Under the pieces are notes generated by a model. That model ran no database searches. It had not been told where the DNA came from and was given only the letters and a program-made list of their open reading frames with translations. A stretch of 64,000 nt of DNA, from assembly GCA_017354895.1 (NCBI GenBank), contig CP071497.1:3224001-3288000 (forward strand). The letters run 5' to 3'. Shown here piece after piece: positions 1 to 11,491 of this stretch. The stretch is from Podospora comata. Its lineage: Eukaryota; Ascomycota; Sordariomycetes; Sordariales; Podosporaceae. Made by a program: the position numbers and the translations under genes. The first letter of the stretch is position 1. Each line of letters starts with the position of its first letter.

Positions 1-1
1 C

Positions 2-865
2 TGGCGAGCCGTCATCCAGCAGGAAAACGCCACGTTTGGCGACATGATTGTGTTGGACCACCTCCACGAAGACGACTTCACCGCCAACACGGTGAAGACC
101 GTAGAGTTCTACCGCTGGCTGTCGGATAAGTCCCCGGTGAAGTACGAGTTTGTCTCCAAAATGGACACTGACCTCTGGGTCAACGCTCGTGCGTATTGGG
201 ACCGGCAGCTCCTCCCTAGATTGGACGTCGTCAAATCTGCCGATGGTAACACAGTCACGGGTTATAAAGCAAACGTCAACCACACCACCATCGGGCAGTT
301 TTATTATGACAATTACCACCGCACGGCGTTTCCTCATGGGGCGATTTACACTGTTACTTGGGATATTGTTAACTTGCTGCCTAAACTGCAAGATAAACAC
401 CATATTATTGCCGGGGAGGACGTCACCATGGCTTGGCTCCTTATCAAGGGTCATCAAAAAGTCACCATGGCCATTCTGACGCAGGAAGAGAAATTCGAAT
501 TCGACCACAAGGACACCCGGCCAGGGGAGAGGACTCCCTGGGCGAGGAAGGGGACGGATGTTACTTCTAGCTGGCATGCTATGTACGGGAGTGAGATCTT
601 GGCCATTCACCAGCTCAAGAAGGATGATGACTGGCTTATGGTGGCGGAGTGTTTTGACGAGAGGGGGATCAAGGAGATGCCGCCTTATCCCGAGAAGGAG
701 CCCGAGGATAAGGGGGAGAAGCCGGGGTATCCGAGGCCGTTTTGGACACAGATCCCGAATGACTTTTGGGAGACGGATGTGGATGGGACGTTGCTTTGTA
801 ATGGGGTTTGGAAGTTGGAGCCGGGGGTGGGGAGGGATATGAAGAAGAAGCCCGAGGGGGAATGA
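2..865 (+). CDS. Glycosyltransferase family 31-like protein, 3' part
   Basis: The reading frame is open from base 2, so the N-terminus lies outside the window; the visible 287 codons end at TGA 863-865. The protein resembles fungal GT31 (beta-1,3-galactosyltransferase-type) enzymes, which add galactose to glycans in the Golgi. Visible hallmarks are the acidic stretch HEDDF followed by an Asn and a Lys-Thr-rich helix, the metal-binding DxD motif as KMDTDLWVNA (about residues 53-62 of the visible part), and the later GEDVTMAW segment matching the family's E-D-V motif. The tail is rich in Pro, Glu and Lys. The usual N-terminal membrane anchor would be upstream. The last 200 bases of the sense strand are strongly G-rich. 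Family assignment is fairly firm; acceptor and donor sugars are not known from sequence. Confidence 0.75.
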   Translation, partial: WRAVIQQENATFGDMIVLDHLHEDDFTANTVKTVEFYRWLSDKSPVKYEFVSKMDTDLWVNARAYWDRQLLPRLDVVKSADGNTVTGYKANVNHTTIGQFYYDNYHRTAFPHGAIYTVTWDIVNLLPKLQDKHHIIAGEDVTMAWLLIKGHQKVTMAILTQEEKFEFDHKDTRPGERTPWARKGTDVTSSWHAMYGSEILAIHQLKKDDDWLMVAECFDERGIKEMPPYPEKEPEDKGEKPGYPRPFWTQIPNDFWETDVDGTLLCNGVWKLEPGVGRDMKKKPEGE

Positions 866-1240
866 GGTGAGATCTAATGTGTATTGTCATGGGGTTTTTT
901 TTCTGTGTAAATGTTGGGTATCTTATCTGGGCATCTATGTTGTTTTGTGGAGTTTATGGTTGGGCAGACAAGTGGTGCCCTGGTCGGGGAAGATGCCCGT
1001 GACGATAATGGGTTGGATATAAGTTTGGTATAGAGAATTATATAGAACTGAAAAAGTAAAATCTAATCGTGGCTATGTACAAGGATTCTTGTGGCTCAAC
1101 TTCCAGCGGCTTATGAAATCCAAAAATTCCACGGTGACCAAATCCCCAGCCATCCTACGTGTGCCAGTTGCTTGGATCAATTCATGTTGAAGTCAGCAGG
1201 TATGCTCTTCCTGTTCTCACTGAGGACCGGTCCACGGCCC
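866..1240. other. Intergenic, convergent gene ends
   Basis: This stretch separates the 3' ends of the GT31 gene (plus) and the NLR gene (minus). It is T-rich just after base 890, as expected for a fungal 3' UTR. No coding signal or repeat was seen. Confidence 0.5.
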
Positions 1241-4200
1241 TTATCTCCCTGCTCGCATCGTCAAACTCACGGCTCCTTCCCCGACAGCATTATGCCGCCT
1301 TGGTGTCATGTAAGCTACCCACTGCCTAGAAGTCCAGTCCCAAAGAGGGGAAGGATCCCCGCGGACCCACTGACGCAAATGTTGTTCCCAAACGAGACCA
1401 TATATCCAGTGGAATGGGTATACCGGGCATAAGTGCTGGTTCCGGTCGTGCATAATGAAAGTCGGTGCGGTCTGATGGAAAGGGGGCTTCCACTCCTGTG
1501 AATCGCTAGCCACCATGCCCATCGGATCGGTATACCCCAACAGGGTATGCATGTTATGAGGCTGGTGCCATCGGATCATGCTGCTCAAAGTGGTGCTCTT
1601 GATACTCCCAAAGTAGTCCATGAGCCATTCTTTTCGGGGCATTTTGAGATCTTCGCAATCCCAGACGGCAATCTCTGCTCTCTCTGTCGGGTATCTGAAC
1701 CCGACAGCCGCCCAGTATTGCGACGTAGCCAAGGGAATCACCAATACCTCCGCAGGAACCTCGGCGCCAAACTCAAGCCAGACTTGGAGCTCGTTCCATA
1801 TCGAGACAGGAACGGCGCCTTTATACGAAAAAGCAAAGAGAAAGATGAAGATACTAAGCGTATCCCTCCAAGGGGATTTGCTCCCGATCGCCATACCATC
1901 TTGCCGATTAGCAGTCAAAGATTCGCGCCACTCAGTCACACTGAACCATGGAGCTTCTCTGGTTCCAGTTTGCGGATAACCAACGTTTGGGGATAAACCG
2001 CGCTCCAACAAAGCTTTTAAAATGGAGGAGACGTCCATGAATTGCTGGCTCTTGAATTGCTTGCGCGTACCACTCACGATGCTTGCGAGGGTCAGCAACT
2101 TGTGAGAATCGTCGCCCAAGAGACGGGGGTCCTGTAACCTCCACATCACATAATTCAGCATCGGCGTAGCCATGTCCGTTGCAATGGCAAATAGAGAGCC
2201 TGGCTGATTCTCCGGGTGGGAAATTTGAAAGCCATCCCCGCGCATGATCACACACCAATCTTTGGGCGGCTCCGCGGCAGAAGGGTCGGCGGCCACGGAA
2301 TATTGCCGGAAAGCGTCAATCTCGTCCAACAAGGTAAATACCCATGAAGCTGGCGGGGCAGTCATGGTAGAACTTGTCTTTGCCAGACATTCTATCATGG
2401 CCGGCAACCGCCGCTCCTGCGCAGCCCTCGCATCGAGTTGTTTTCGCGGTGTAAAATTTGTTTGTGTGAAACTCAGGGCTTTGAACTCGGCCAAGTACGT
2501 AGTCAGGATCCCTTCTGCTACCCAATCATCGTCAATTTTCCAATTGGGCGCCAAATCTCGCAGCTCGGTGCACAAAAAGTCGGATACTGAGCGGTGCGTG
2601 AAATCCGCCGCGTGTTTCCGGTCCGAGTTCAAGGTCCTGACCTCGATCAGGCCTTTGCACCAACTTTGCAACCTCTCGGCCGTCTGTATTTCACGTTTCC
2701 TGTAATCGTGCTCGTTGGAGCAAAGAGGAACCGGAAAGAGAAAAGGCCTATCCTCATCGTTGTGTTGGCAGTTATCAAACGAGTCGAATATGTAAGAGAG
2801 ACCGAACAATGTGAGTGCTTGGGACGTGGTCACGTTTTTGGCTGGTGAAAAGTTGTTCGAATAATCCCCGGCAATGCAGTAGCCACGAAGTCGTAACATC
2901 ATCGCCAGTACGAAGTGCGCTCCTCTGGCATGATGCTTGGGAATAGTCTTGAAGATCCTCCGAAAAAACTCATTGAGTTCGTCTGGTGCTGTTTCGATAA
3001 GCCGGTGGATCGTGTGGAATGATGTACTCCGCTGGTTCGGAAGTTCTTCCTCTATGAGCTTCAGTAAGAACACAACCCACAAGAAGACACCTTTGGCGTT
3101 GTCGATGATCAGCCGAGTTGTCTTATCCTGACGACCATCGGTGTCTGACAGTGCAACACGCTGGAAATAAGGGTTGGAACTGAGCCTTTCATGTACCAAC
3201 GCGCCGATGTCAGCATCAGTGAGATGGTGGAGTGTAATGCGATGCGCACAATGCAAAGCTCCAAGTATCGGAGTTTCTTCTCGGCTTGAAACACAAAGCT
3301 TGACGTTCCTGTGTTTTGCCCAGCTGCCTAGCCTGTCACAGAAAGCCCAGAGAGACTGGCTAGGCTCGTCAAACTCATCGAGCCCGTCAATGAAAAGACA
3401 GATCTTGAACCGAGCAGATATCTCTTCAGCTGTCAACAGCCTATTGACGGCATTGTTGATCTGGGTATCTGATATGGTTGGTATCGGAGATTTCGCTAGC
3501 GACATTGCAGCGTACCTCCTTGGAGCCCAATGATCCGGAAAGAGTATACTGGTAAGCTCAGAATTGCCCCTGAGTATGTCATATATTATTCCTCTCAAGA
3601 GCCCGCGTGTAGTCTTTTGCTCTGCTGTTCCGATCTTCCAAAAAAAGAAACGCGAGCAAATGAGTTGCTTTGGTGACGGGCCTGAGGCGGCCCAAGACTC
3701 AAGACACTGTTGGGTTGTAGAATGTGTGGCCAAGTACTTCATCAGAGTTGACTTGCCAGATCCAGGTTTGCCTGTAATGTGGTAAATACCCGAACCCGAT
3801 CTTAACCAGTGGATAAACTCTTGGGAGGCGTTGACCCTGGCTGGATCCTCGATGTCTGGCGGTCTATCGCCACTCTCCACCCCCGACGGCCGCCCAAGCA
3901 TCCAGGAGAATGTGGTACATGCTGGATCGGCAATCTCTTCGAAACGCTTATCAGCAGTAGCTGGCCTCAGGGCGCCCAAAATAGTCGCCTGATTCATCGA
4001 CTCCAACGAGGCCTCGGACAAATATATTGCGTCTTTGATCATCTGCAATAGGTCCAACTTCTCGGTGAGCTTTGCAAGCTCTAATGACAGCGCATCCTTG
4101 ACTGTTTGCAGGTTCGACTCGTTAACCAGCCTAGCAAGCCCTTCCAGTGGATCGAGCTTCTGACTGATGGCTTCCAGTTTTGTTATCAACTGTGGGCTAC

Positions 4201-4721
4201 GTTGCTCGGAGGCTGCAAGCAGCTGTTTTATTACTGAAACATCGTTACTGAGTTGGAGAAGTTAGAGGACAGGTACCTGGCCGGCCGAAAGTGAAATCTA
4301 GCGTGTGAGCTTACTTGGTGGTAATTGCAAGTGCGGTTCTCAGTTGGCCCGTTGCCGATTCCAGCTCTTTCTGCAGATCCTGAAGCTCCGACTTGTGCTT
4401 TGTGTATTGGGCTTTGGCTTGCAGGGCGCTGGCAACCGAAGATGGCTTGCGAGCTTTGCACAGGTCGAGCATGGCTCTTATTTCCTTGATCGTTGCAGAA
4501 CACCGCTCCGATGCTAATCTCGCGGACGCGTCGAGCCTGGGGTTGGCAAGCTGGCCAAGTGCAGCATCGAACTGACTCATGGCAAGGAGCAGTTTGTCTG
4601 TTTGTTTGGTGAAACCCGAAGTCGACTTGTACAGGTCCCAAAGTGTTTTTCCAGTTTTGACAGCAATGTCAACCGTAGAGAGCACGTTGACTGCCAACGA
4701 AAAGGCTGATATCGGGTCCAT
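1241..4721 (-). CDS. NLR-like STAND protein: Helo-like N-terminus plus NACHT
   Basis: Two exons (4721-4315 and 4247-1241, minus strand) give about 1137 aa. The 67-nt intron has GTAAGC at 4314 and a CTAAC branch followed by CAG at 4250-4248. I start at ATG 4721 (MDPISAF); the frame is open further upstream but only from a non-ATG codon. Residues 1 to about 150 look like the fungal Helo-like STAND N-terminal domain (hydrophobic start, then coiled-coil helices). The NACHT NTPase has Walker A GKPGSGKST (about 295-303) and Walker B ICLFIDGLDEFD (about 419-430), then a FTHRSVSDFL motif typical of the region after NACHT in fungal NLRs. The last roughly 450 residues show no ANK, WD40 or TPR repeats. 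NLRs of this kind act as intracellular sensors that oligomerise and trigger cell death in non-self recognition. The function is inferred from the family; the ligand is unknown. Confidence 0.8.
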
Positions 4722-5724
4722 GTTTTCGGTCTTTGAATTGAGAGCAGCGTTCAGCACGAGATTCGCTGCTTTGCTTGGGCGCCTTTGAGAACTTGAAGAA
4801 ATCCGACCGAGTGCTGGTCACGATCAAGATTGGACATGATTCGGGCAGGATGGAATTTTGGGCGGCGGCCAGCAATGGGTGTTCACAGCCTCAGTTGGAG
4901 GCTGTGTGCCTGCACGTAGTACCTATGCTTGGCACGCTTACCTGCACTTAACGGACCTAGGTATGCAGATAACACAAGCCAACGATTGTTCTTGCTCGTT
5001 GATGTCACGATCGCATCGGTCCAATCACCTGTAATCGTTTACGTGAGTTATTTGGAAGTCGATGTGCAAGCAATGTTGGCTAACTTACCTTACCCACTCG
5101 CTTCTATGCTCATCATAGTACAGTATATAGGTAGGTACTTCGTTTGCAGGGCTTAATTGAAGTATATATCAAAGTTGGAGATTGTATATGAGGTAGGTAT
5201 GTGGGTCGGTAGGTGGTATTCAAGATCTGAAGTTATATCTTGCAAGCATCTCTGGGCCTGGATAGGTACCTACATATATGTAAGCCTAGGTAAGGTAGTA
5301 GAAATCGATTCTGTTGATGCTGACGTGCCCAATGCGGCTCTAGTACGCTAACACTTGTCAAAGTGAAGGTCCGCTCTTGCCGAGCAAACACCCATCAGGT
5401 GGTTCAGCTTGTTTTGATCTGATAGTGATCCAGATGGCAGCGGCGTAGATTTCTCACGGGCTGACAGCATGACCTACAATGGCGGCCCAGCCTCGCCAGT
5501 ACCAATTTTCACCATGCCATAACCAGATGCCATGATATGATTCCAGCACCCAATCTCGCGAGACTATCACAGGCAACAGCCAGAGCAATGTGCAAAAAAA
5601 AAAAAACACCATTTCACATTCCTCCTCCCCTACCCCTTAGCATGCCACCAAGACATAAACACCACCACAACCCCACCCAGAACTCATCCCACCACCCTTG
5701 ACCTCCTTGATCACCACCAAAACA
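4722..5724. other. Intergenic, shared upstream region
   Basis: About 1 kb between two divergent genes. It contains scattered GTAGGTA/TAGGTACCTA-like short motifs (5130-5290), common in Sordariales intergenic DNA, and a 13-base A run at about 5588-5601. No gene was supported. Confidence 0.45.
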
Positions 5725-6423
5725 ATGCCCAACATCCTCCCAATCTACCACCGAACCTGGGAAACCCTCCGCCCCTGGGCAATCCCTTGGAAACCCCTCC
5801 CCAAAATCGCCTTCCACAACCCCCCAACCCCCAAACTCGACGATGACAATAACCTCGTCTCTTCCGACCTCCCCGAAGTCCGCCCCCTCGACCTCCTAGT
5901 CCCCTACCACCCAGAGCGTCAACTAGGCAAAGAAGTCATTGTCTATACTCCGCCTCCCCCTTCCTCACCCACCGTTGAACACCCCCAAAACGGAAATCCT
6001 GAACCCTGGTGGCACCGTCACCGTATTCTCCTCCTCGCAATAGCGATCATCCTCGCCGGTGGGATGATCACAGGGGGAATAGTAGCCGGTTTCATCGCTA
6101 CACGCCCACCACAGCAACCGCAACAACAGCAGGGTGGGACTGTGAACGTCAATAATGGCCAGTGAGTCGATAGTTTCTCCTTCTTCAGATGAGCATTTGT
6201 TGACAACAAACACAGATATATCCCCCCAGGCTTCTCCACCCTCCCCTACATCGTCACAAGATCCATCAAAACAATCGAAACAAGGACCCTAACGAAGATA
6301 CGGATCAAGACGCAGACTCCCCGGACGAGAACTACTTCTTCTGGAGTTGATGGAGTGGTTACGACTCCAGCTGCTGTTGCCAACGGGGAGAGTGCAATCC
6401 CGTCCCAGACAGGAGTGATGTAA
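5725..6423 (+). CDS. Single-pass membrane protein, Pro-rich, unknown function
   Basis: Two exons (5725-6161 and 6216-6423) encode about 214 aa. The intron has GTGAGT at 6162 and CACAG at 6211-6215; splicing keeps the frame and leads to TAA 6421-6423. I chose ATG 5725 because the codon opening the frame at 5698 is TTG. The N-terminal 100 residues are Pro-rich and hydrophilic. A WWHRHR basic patch precedes one strong hydrophobic segment (about residues 101-126: LLLAIAIILAGGMITGG) and then Gln-rich and Thr-rich sequence. This layout suggests a type II or C-out single-pass protein in the plasma or endomembrane. No catalytic domain is recognisable; orthologues are likely only in related fungi. Confidence 0.65.
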
Positions 6424-7016
6424 ACCATGCAGCCCCAAGTCGTCATCGCCATCCTCACAGACCATCAAAACTCATGCATGCTCCAAGTTCAAAGCGAATG
6501 TCATCATAGCCAATATATACATCTCAACCAACCGTCTTCAAACACGGTGGCCCCGACAGTCGTATATACATGCACAAGTTAGGCAGTCAAACTCATCCCA
6601 TCCATCCCAACACATTCATCAACCAGCGCCAGCCAGCCGCGTAGCAAGGGCACTTCCCTCTTCTCTCCATTAAATTACAATTTTGCTCCAGGACGCAGTT
6701 CAAACCCATACGTCATGAAACAATGATATTAAATGCCCCCTCCCTCCCTCATCATCAAAACACCAAGCTCCGATCGTGAGCAATCGTGGTCATGTGAAAA
6801 AAGGCAGATTGGGCTCCAAACCGAAAAGAGTGCCGGTCGTAGGATAATGCTCCTGTCTATATGCCGAGCAAAGCCAGAAAAAAACTTTTGGTCATTGTCG
6901 TAAAAAAGAAGCGGCTTGGAGGAAGAAAGCCAGTCATGGTAAGCGTTGCCCCAAGAAAACAATATTGGGGGGTTGCAATAGCTGTCATATTCCGTCATGG
7001 TGTTTGGACAGCTCCT
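6424..7016. other. Intergenic, convergent 3' ends
   Basis: Separates the membrane-protein gene (plus) from the small minus-strand gene. It is pyrimidine-rich near 6600-6680 and holds no convincing coding region or repeat. Confidence 0.45.
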
Positions 7017-7406
7017 TCAACGGTCAAAGCTGCTTCTCTGTTGCTGCTGCTTGGTCCTCCAGTCGTGAGCCTCTGCGATGCTTTCGATGCGTGGCATGCC
7101 GTCAGGCTTGGAGTTGGAGCCGAACCCGGGCATGCTACTCCACCGGTTGAGCTTCTTCTGAGCCTTGATGGGGTCGTCGACTGGGGCTTGCTGGGCGCTG
7201 ATGGTGGTGGTGTTAGACCTGCTGGTGTTGGCGCTGCTGGCTGTGCTGGATGAGGATCCGGTAGAGTTGGGGGACTGGTAGATGTATTCGCCGTCAACGT
7301 AGATTGCGTTGGAAACAAAAGTAGAACGGCGATGACGCCTGCGGGTGTAGCGCTGCTCGAGACGGAAGAGCTCAATTTTGGCCTGGATTTTCTCGATGAA
7401 GCCCAT
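7017..7406 (-). CDS. Small conserved-looking protein, unknown function
   Basis: One uninterrupted frame of 129 aa from ATG 7406 to the stop at 7017. The N-terminal 35 residues are very basic and helical (MGFIEKIQAKIELFRLEQRY, then TRRRHRRS), followed by a VSNAIYVDGEYIY segment, a Ser/Thr-rich low-complexity linker, and a second ordered piece around PIKAQKKLNRWSSMPGFGS. The last third ends in a Gln run. No signal peptide or membrane segment is present. The two ordered blocks joined by a Ser-rich linker look like a real, conserved protein rather than chance, but I do not recognise a named family. Confidence 0.6.
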   Translation of the reverse strand: MGFIEKIQAKIELFRLEQRYTRRRHRRSTFVSNAIYVDGEYIYQSPNSTGSSSSTASSANTSRSNTTTISAQQAPVDDPIKAQKKLNRWSSMPGFGSNSKPDGMPRIESIAEAHDWRTKQQQQRSSFDR

Positions 7407-7640
7407 TGTGTATGCTGATGGTGGTATGTACAGTGGTATGCAGTTGGTGGGTTTGTGGAAAGTAGGTGTAGGACTTGAGATGGTACTCGGAAGACTCGGT
7501 AAAGATGGTGGGTTGTTGGATTTGACGTGCGAGTTTGGGGCGTTTTGCCAAAGATCAATGTTTCGGGTACTCGAGGATCAGCGGCTGGAAGATTGCTTTT
7601 TCGGCTCGGGTGAGACAAGTCAGATCGGGTGCTTTCGCGT

Positions 7641-7659
7641 GGTGGTGGTGGTGGTGGTA
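7641..7659. repeat. (GGT)n microsatellite
   Basis: Six consecutive GGT units read directly in the sequence, in a promoter-like region. Confidence 0.9.
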
Positions 7660-7836
7660 GTTGTGGGTGGGTGTGTCGAGGGACGGAAAGACTGGATGAA
7701 CAGTCTGGAGATTAAAGAATGGCAAGCGAACAGCAGCGTGGTCGCAGTTTATCCAATGTGTCGGATCAGAGAAAGTCGTGGGGTCGACGGGACGGAAACC
7801 AGAACGAGAGGTTGGGTTGGGTTGGGGTGGTTGAAA

Positions 7837-7859
7837 AGAGAGAGAGAGAGAGAGAGAGA
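7837..7859. repeat. (AG)n microsatellite
   Basis: About eleven AG units, followed by further purine-rich sequence. Such GA runs are common in fungal promoters; it lies about 430 bp upstream of the minus-strand gene ending at 7406. Confidence 0.9.
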
Positions 7860-8540
7860 CGAGAGAAGCGGAAGAAACGATGTGACGGGAACATCGCGTG
7901 GAGCAGGCCAATCCGCGCCATTCCGAACATGGTGAAGGCTCGCTTCTGTTCTCCACATGCAATTAATCCATCCTCGCGGGGGAATTTTTATGCAGCTCCG
8001 CACCACCGCACTGTGCTCCGTGCCCCTGGCGATCACAGATCAAGACGCATGTTCCCAAGCCAGTCTTGACCCCTCTGGGCAAGTCCAGCCTGCCGAGGCT
8101 GCTAGCGACGCAGGGGCACAGATGTGAAGGACTGTCAGTGGGACGCTGCCACGACGGAAGGACGGCAGTGCTTTTTCTCGACTGCTGAGAAGTTTTCTCG
8201 AGCTGCAGAAGGAGCGAAGAAAAGAGGGGTTATCGAACTGGCAGTGGCTCGGGGGTTTCAACATTGGGATGGCGGGTGCCAGACGGTTGACATTTTCCCC
8301 CGCACTTGACCCCCCATGAACCCCCCCCAAGCCACTCAGCAACAATAAGCCCGGCCACCCGACCTCGTACCTTAACGAATGTCACCAAAAACGCCATTCA
8401 CCCGGTTTCGCCGTTCCAATGCCTCGACGTAACATGTCAGAAAGTTAATGCAATCAATCGACATATTCTTTCCACGATTTCGTCTTTCAATCACTGACTG
8501 TTCCTCAGCAGCTGTCGCGTGTCGGTCGTCAAATGACGAA

Positions 8541-8804
8541 ATGCCCAAGCTTCTCTGGGCAGTCCTCCTGGCCCCCTGCATCCCACGTGTCGCGCTACCA
8601 GTCTTGGGCCACAACGCTCGGGACCGCGAATCCACACCGGCCATCACCAATGAAAGGCCCAGTAAGGCCTCCAGCCGAAATGATATCGAACTCGACGGCG
8701 CCGCTCTTGGACATCAATGGTTCCCAACATCCGTTGTGGCAGCGGGATGGATCATAACAGCTGCCGTTATCATCGTTCAAGTGTGGTACAGCGCGGTAGG
8801 CTAA
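8541..8804 (+). CDS. Possible small membrane or secreted protein
   Basis: An 87-codon frame from ATG 8541 to TAG/TAA at 8802-8804. It begins with a hydrophobic signal-like stretch (PKLLWAVLLAPCIP) and ends with a second hydrophobic helix (VVAAGWIITAAVIIVQVW), separated by a polar segment. That pattern fits a small membrane protein. No family is recognised, and the frame overlaps shorter antisense frames, so it may be chance. Confidence 0.25.
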   Translation: MPKLLWAVLLAPCIPRVALPVLGHNARDRESTPAITNERPSKASSRNDIELDGAALGHQWFPTSVVAAGWIITAAVIIVQVWYSAVG

Positions 8805-8969
8805 AGCCACAGAACGACGCATTTATCATGAGACTAGAATTCGTTTTTACTAGATGATCCTCAAGCAATACCGTCCGTAGATTTGTCGCCGCGGACTGGA
8901 GCGTGTGGAAGATCCACCACTGGGTTGCCCTCACACCGGAATCTACTCATCTGGCCATCTTCTGATAAA

Positions 8970-10711
8970 CTACTGCCTTGGAATCCCGATTTCCCAGGGC
9001 AGGTCACCTGGGTGAGCCCGCCCCATGAACGCTAATAACAGAGAAATAGTGCCGCTATATAAAAACATGAGCCCCAAGGCGGACGTAACAGCAGCGCCAA
9101 CTTCTTGAAGACCCCATCTGCCGGATGGTGGCGGGGAAAGTACCAGACCGATTCCTGTTACCAACGCTATCATGAACATCAGCATGAACACGGTGCCCAA
9201 TGTTAGGGCACCTTTCCACGCCATGGAAGAAGAAGGTCGATGCTGATCTGGTATGTTGCCGTCTTGCAATTGCTTGTACCACTTGTTAAGCTTTTTGTGG
9301 ATATCTTTGCATCGGAGACGTCGCCGGGTATTCTTGGGGAGCTTGCCATTGCTCTGGACTGGCGGCTCAACAACCAACATGTTCTTTTCGATCATGTTCA
9401 AAAGGTTGTGGATGTAGTTGGTGCAGCTGGGGTGGCCGTGTAAGCCGCGTATGAACTATCTGTGTCGAGTTATAGTACGCAGCTTGATAGTCGCTGTCGT
9501 GTTTCCGGTTCTTTTCGAACTCGCGGAGCAAGCGGATTCCGCCCATATACCAACCAGGTGACGAACTCTGGGTAGATACAGCCAAGGCTCCAGATGTCGC
9601 CAGAGTAGCTCCTAACTTGGTGTTCGAATGTTGATTCAGGGGGATTGTATCGAATTGTTCCCCCGAATGATTGTTTGTCCGAGACCAAAGGAAAACCTTC
9701 TCAACCTAACTGGAATGAAAGTCCACCATTTCCCTGTTGCCACCTTCCCACTTGACAGTCTCATAGAGGCAGAACTCAACAGCCTTTCGAGGCCAGATAG
9801 ATAAATACCTTGAATGTATATCCCGCAGCAGCACGGATTTATCGATGTCGACCCACGCGCCATCCTTCCACCTCTGATAATAGGGGGGTCTGATGCGGAG
9901 CCCACGACTTGAAAGGATGTAGTGCAGATTAGCTCTGCGAGGGTCAAACCAAGATTAACGAGCTTGGAATCGGGTGGTCGCAGGGTTGGAACCCTTGGTG
10001 AGATCCCAGATCTTGATGGATCTGCGAAACCATAGACTCATGGCACTGACAAGTGCCTAGGGTATGCAATGACATGGCTATATTTTCGCCCATCCCGTTT
10101 TTCACACAACGAATGCCAGAGCAACAGATATCTTCGGTCCAATCACACTCCCACAGAACGATGGCCCATTTGACCAACAAGAGAACAAGATCGGCACGGT
10201 CCTTTTCCCATGCATGGTAAGTACGGGGCTCATTGAAAACTCCATTGCTGAAGAGATTTCTCAAGGGCTCAGTTGTGTCCCGCTCCACCCCATTGCTTCG
10301 AGTCACTGTTGGATTGCTGGTAGCAACGTGGTTTGGCTCGAATATCATGTTGATCCAGTCCTCCGGGGTTGTCTTGGCCTCTAGATTGTAAAGAAATTTG
10401 GCGTGTTCAGGAACTATAACAGGTCTCGGATTGTTGGCAGCCCGCTCAAGGATAGAAAAGAATATTGACGACTCTTTCAAATTCTACCACTCTTCAGTTT
10501 CGTCATACTCTTGGTGAGTTGCTCAATGCTCGTTGTTAGGGTATCTTCGCTGGAAAGGGCGAACCTTCCCCTTCATCCTCCCTTGAAAATGGCCCTCGAA
10601 ATTGCTCCGTTGATCCCTCTTAATGCTCGTAAAGGTTTCGAGGTACTGGACTAGCTTGTCAGTGTAAGCCATATGGCCTCTTCTGATTTCTCTGACTTGT
10701 TTTTCCCCCAT
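8970..10711 (-). pseudogene. Broken protein-kinase-type fungal gene with C-terminal membrane segments
   Basis: On the minus strand, recognisable pieces lie in order but in different frames. From 10480 comes an N-terminal block with TTPEDWINMIF and a later VLLLVKWAIVLWECDWT. About 9945 gives NLGLTLAELICTTS. At about 9790-9725 is AVEFCLYETVKW. At 9655-9545 is the end of a kinase activation segment and subdomain IX (GGTIRYNPPES, then GDIWSLGCIYPEFVTWLVYG). At 9400-8970 is a kinase C-terminal helix (NMIEKNMLVVEPP) and two hydrophobic segments. At least three frame changes separate these blocks. No HRD or DFG motif is found, so the kinase N-lobe and catalytic loop appear deleted. I infer an internally deleted, frameshifted relative of large fungal proteins that end in a kinase domain. 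Some breaks could be introns or sequencing errors. Confidence 0.55.
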
Positions 10712-10876
10712 CTGACCTCCACTGCCTTTTGACTTGAGATTGACCGGGTGTACGATATGGTGCCTGACAACCCAAGTTATTTTGTCATTGCCTCTTACAT
10801 CATCTTACTTTACCTGATCGTCTCGCAGGACACAACGCCTTTTCTATAGACGAAAGTCAATTCTTGACCATTCATC

Positions 10877-11491
10877 ATGGGCAAATCTCTGAAAGAGATC
10901 TTGGTCGACATCCAAAATGAGGTGAACGAGCTGCAACTTGCGACAACACCATTATCTGGCAATAAGGAGGTGCCCATGCCGCTATCTGAGTGTTTCGAAC
11001 ATATTCAGACAAAAGTCAAGGAAATAGTTCAGTCCTCCAACGCGGGATCGATGGCCTCTCAGGACGGCGCACCGCCTCAAACCTTTCGCTTGCTTGCAAT
11101 TGCCAGGGCCCTTCGACATTGGGCTAATGACCTTATCGTTGACGGCGATGGTCCTGCCCCGTTGATAGAGCTTGAGGATCAAAGGCTTGAGCTAGGGTCA
11201 CGGATCCGAGCTTCCTTTGCAAGTTTGATGAATTCTTTGTCTTCCTTGACTATTTCTGAGCCGCCAGGAGTGTAGTGCCGATCTAGATACTCTCTACAGT
11301 TCTCTATCCTTCAAGCCTTCCTCACGCAGGCTTCTCCAGCGGCTATTGTCAATAGAAACTAACAATTTCTTGCTTTTTGCAGTCGTAATATTGGCAACCA
11401 ACTGGAGGAGATGGAGAGCGAGGTATCCAGCCTCCAACAGCTTGTCAGACCAGCCCTTGAAGTTCTTGAGACAAAGAGTGCAACGAGTTGA
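10877..11491 (+). CDS. Small helical protein, unknown function
   Basis: Two exons (10877-11271 and 11383-11491) give about 167 aa. The first exon runs from ATG 10877 (MGKSLKEILVDIQNEV). The intron's 3' end is textbook (AACTAAC branch at about 11357, then a T-rich tract and GCAG at 11379-11382). The donor GTAGTG at 11272 is weak; without splicing the protein would stop at 11273-11275 (132 aa). Exon 2 continues as a clear amphipathic helix (QLEEMESEVSSLQQLV) ending at TGA 11489-11491. The product is mostly helical with Leu/Glu periodicity, likely cytosolic. It starts within about 170 bp of the broken kinase-type gene, which points the other way. No named family recognised. Confidence 0.45.

Larger units (their letters stand above)
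7407..8540. other. Intergenic with microsatellites
   Basis: Upstream region of the small minus-strand gene. It holds a GGT-type trinucleotide run (7641-7659) and a GA dinucleotide run (7837-7859). Open frames here on both strands have low-complexity translations and no homology that I recognise. Confidence 0.5.
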
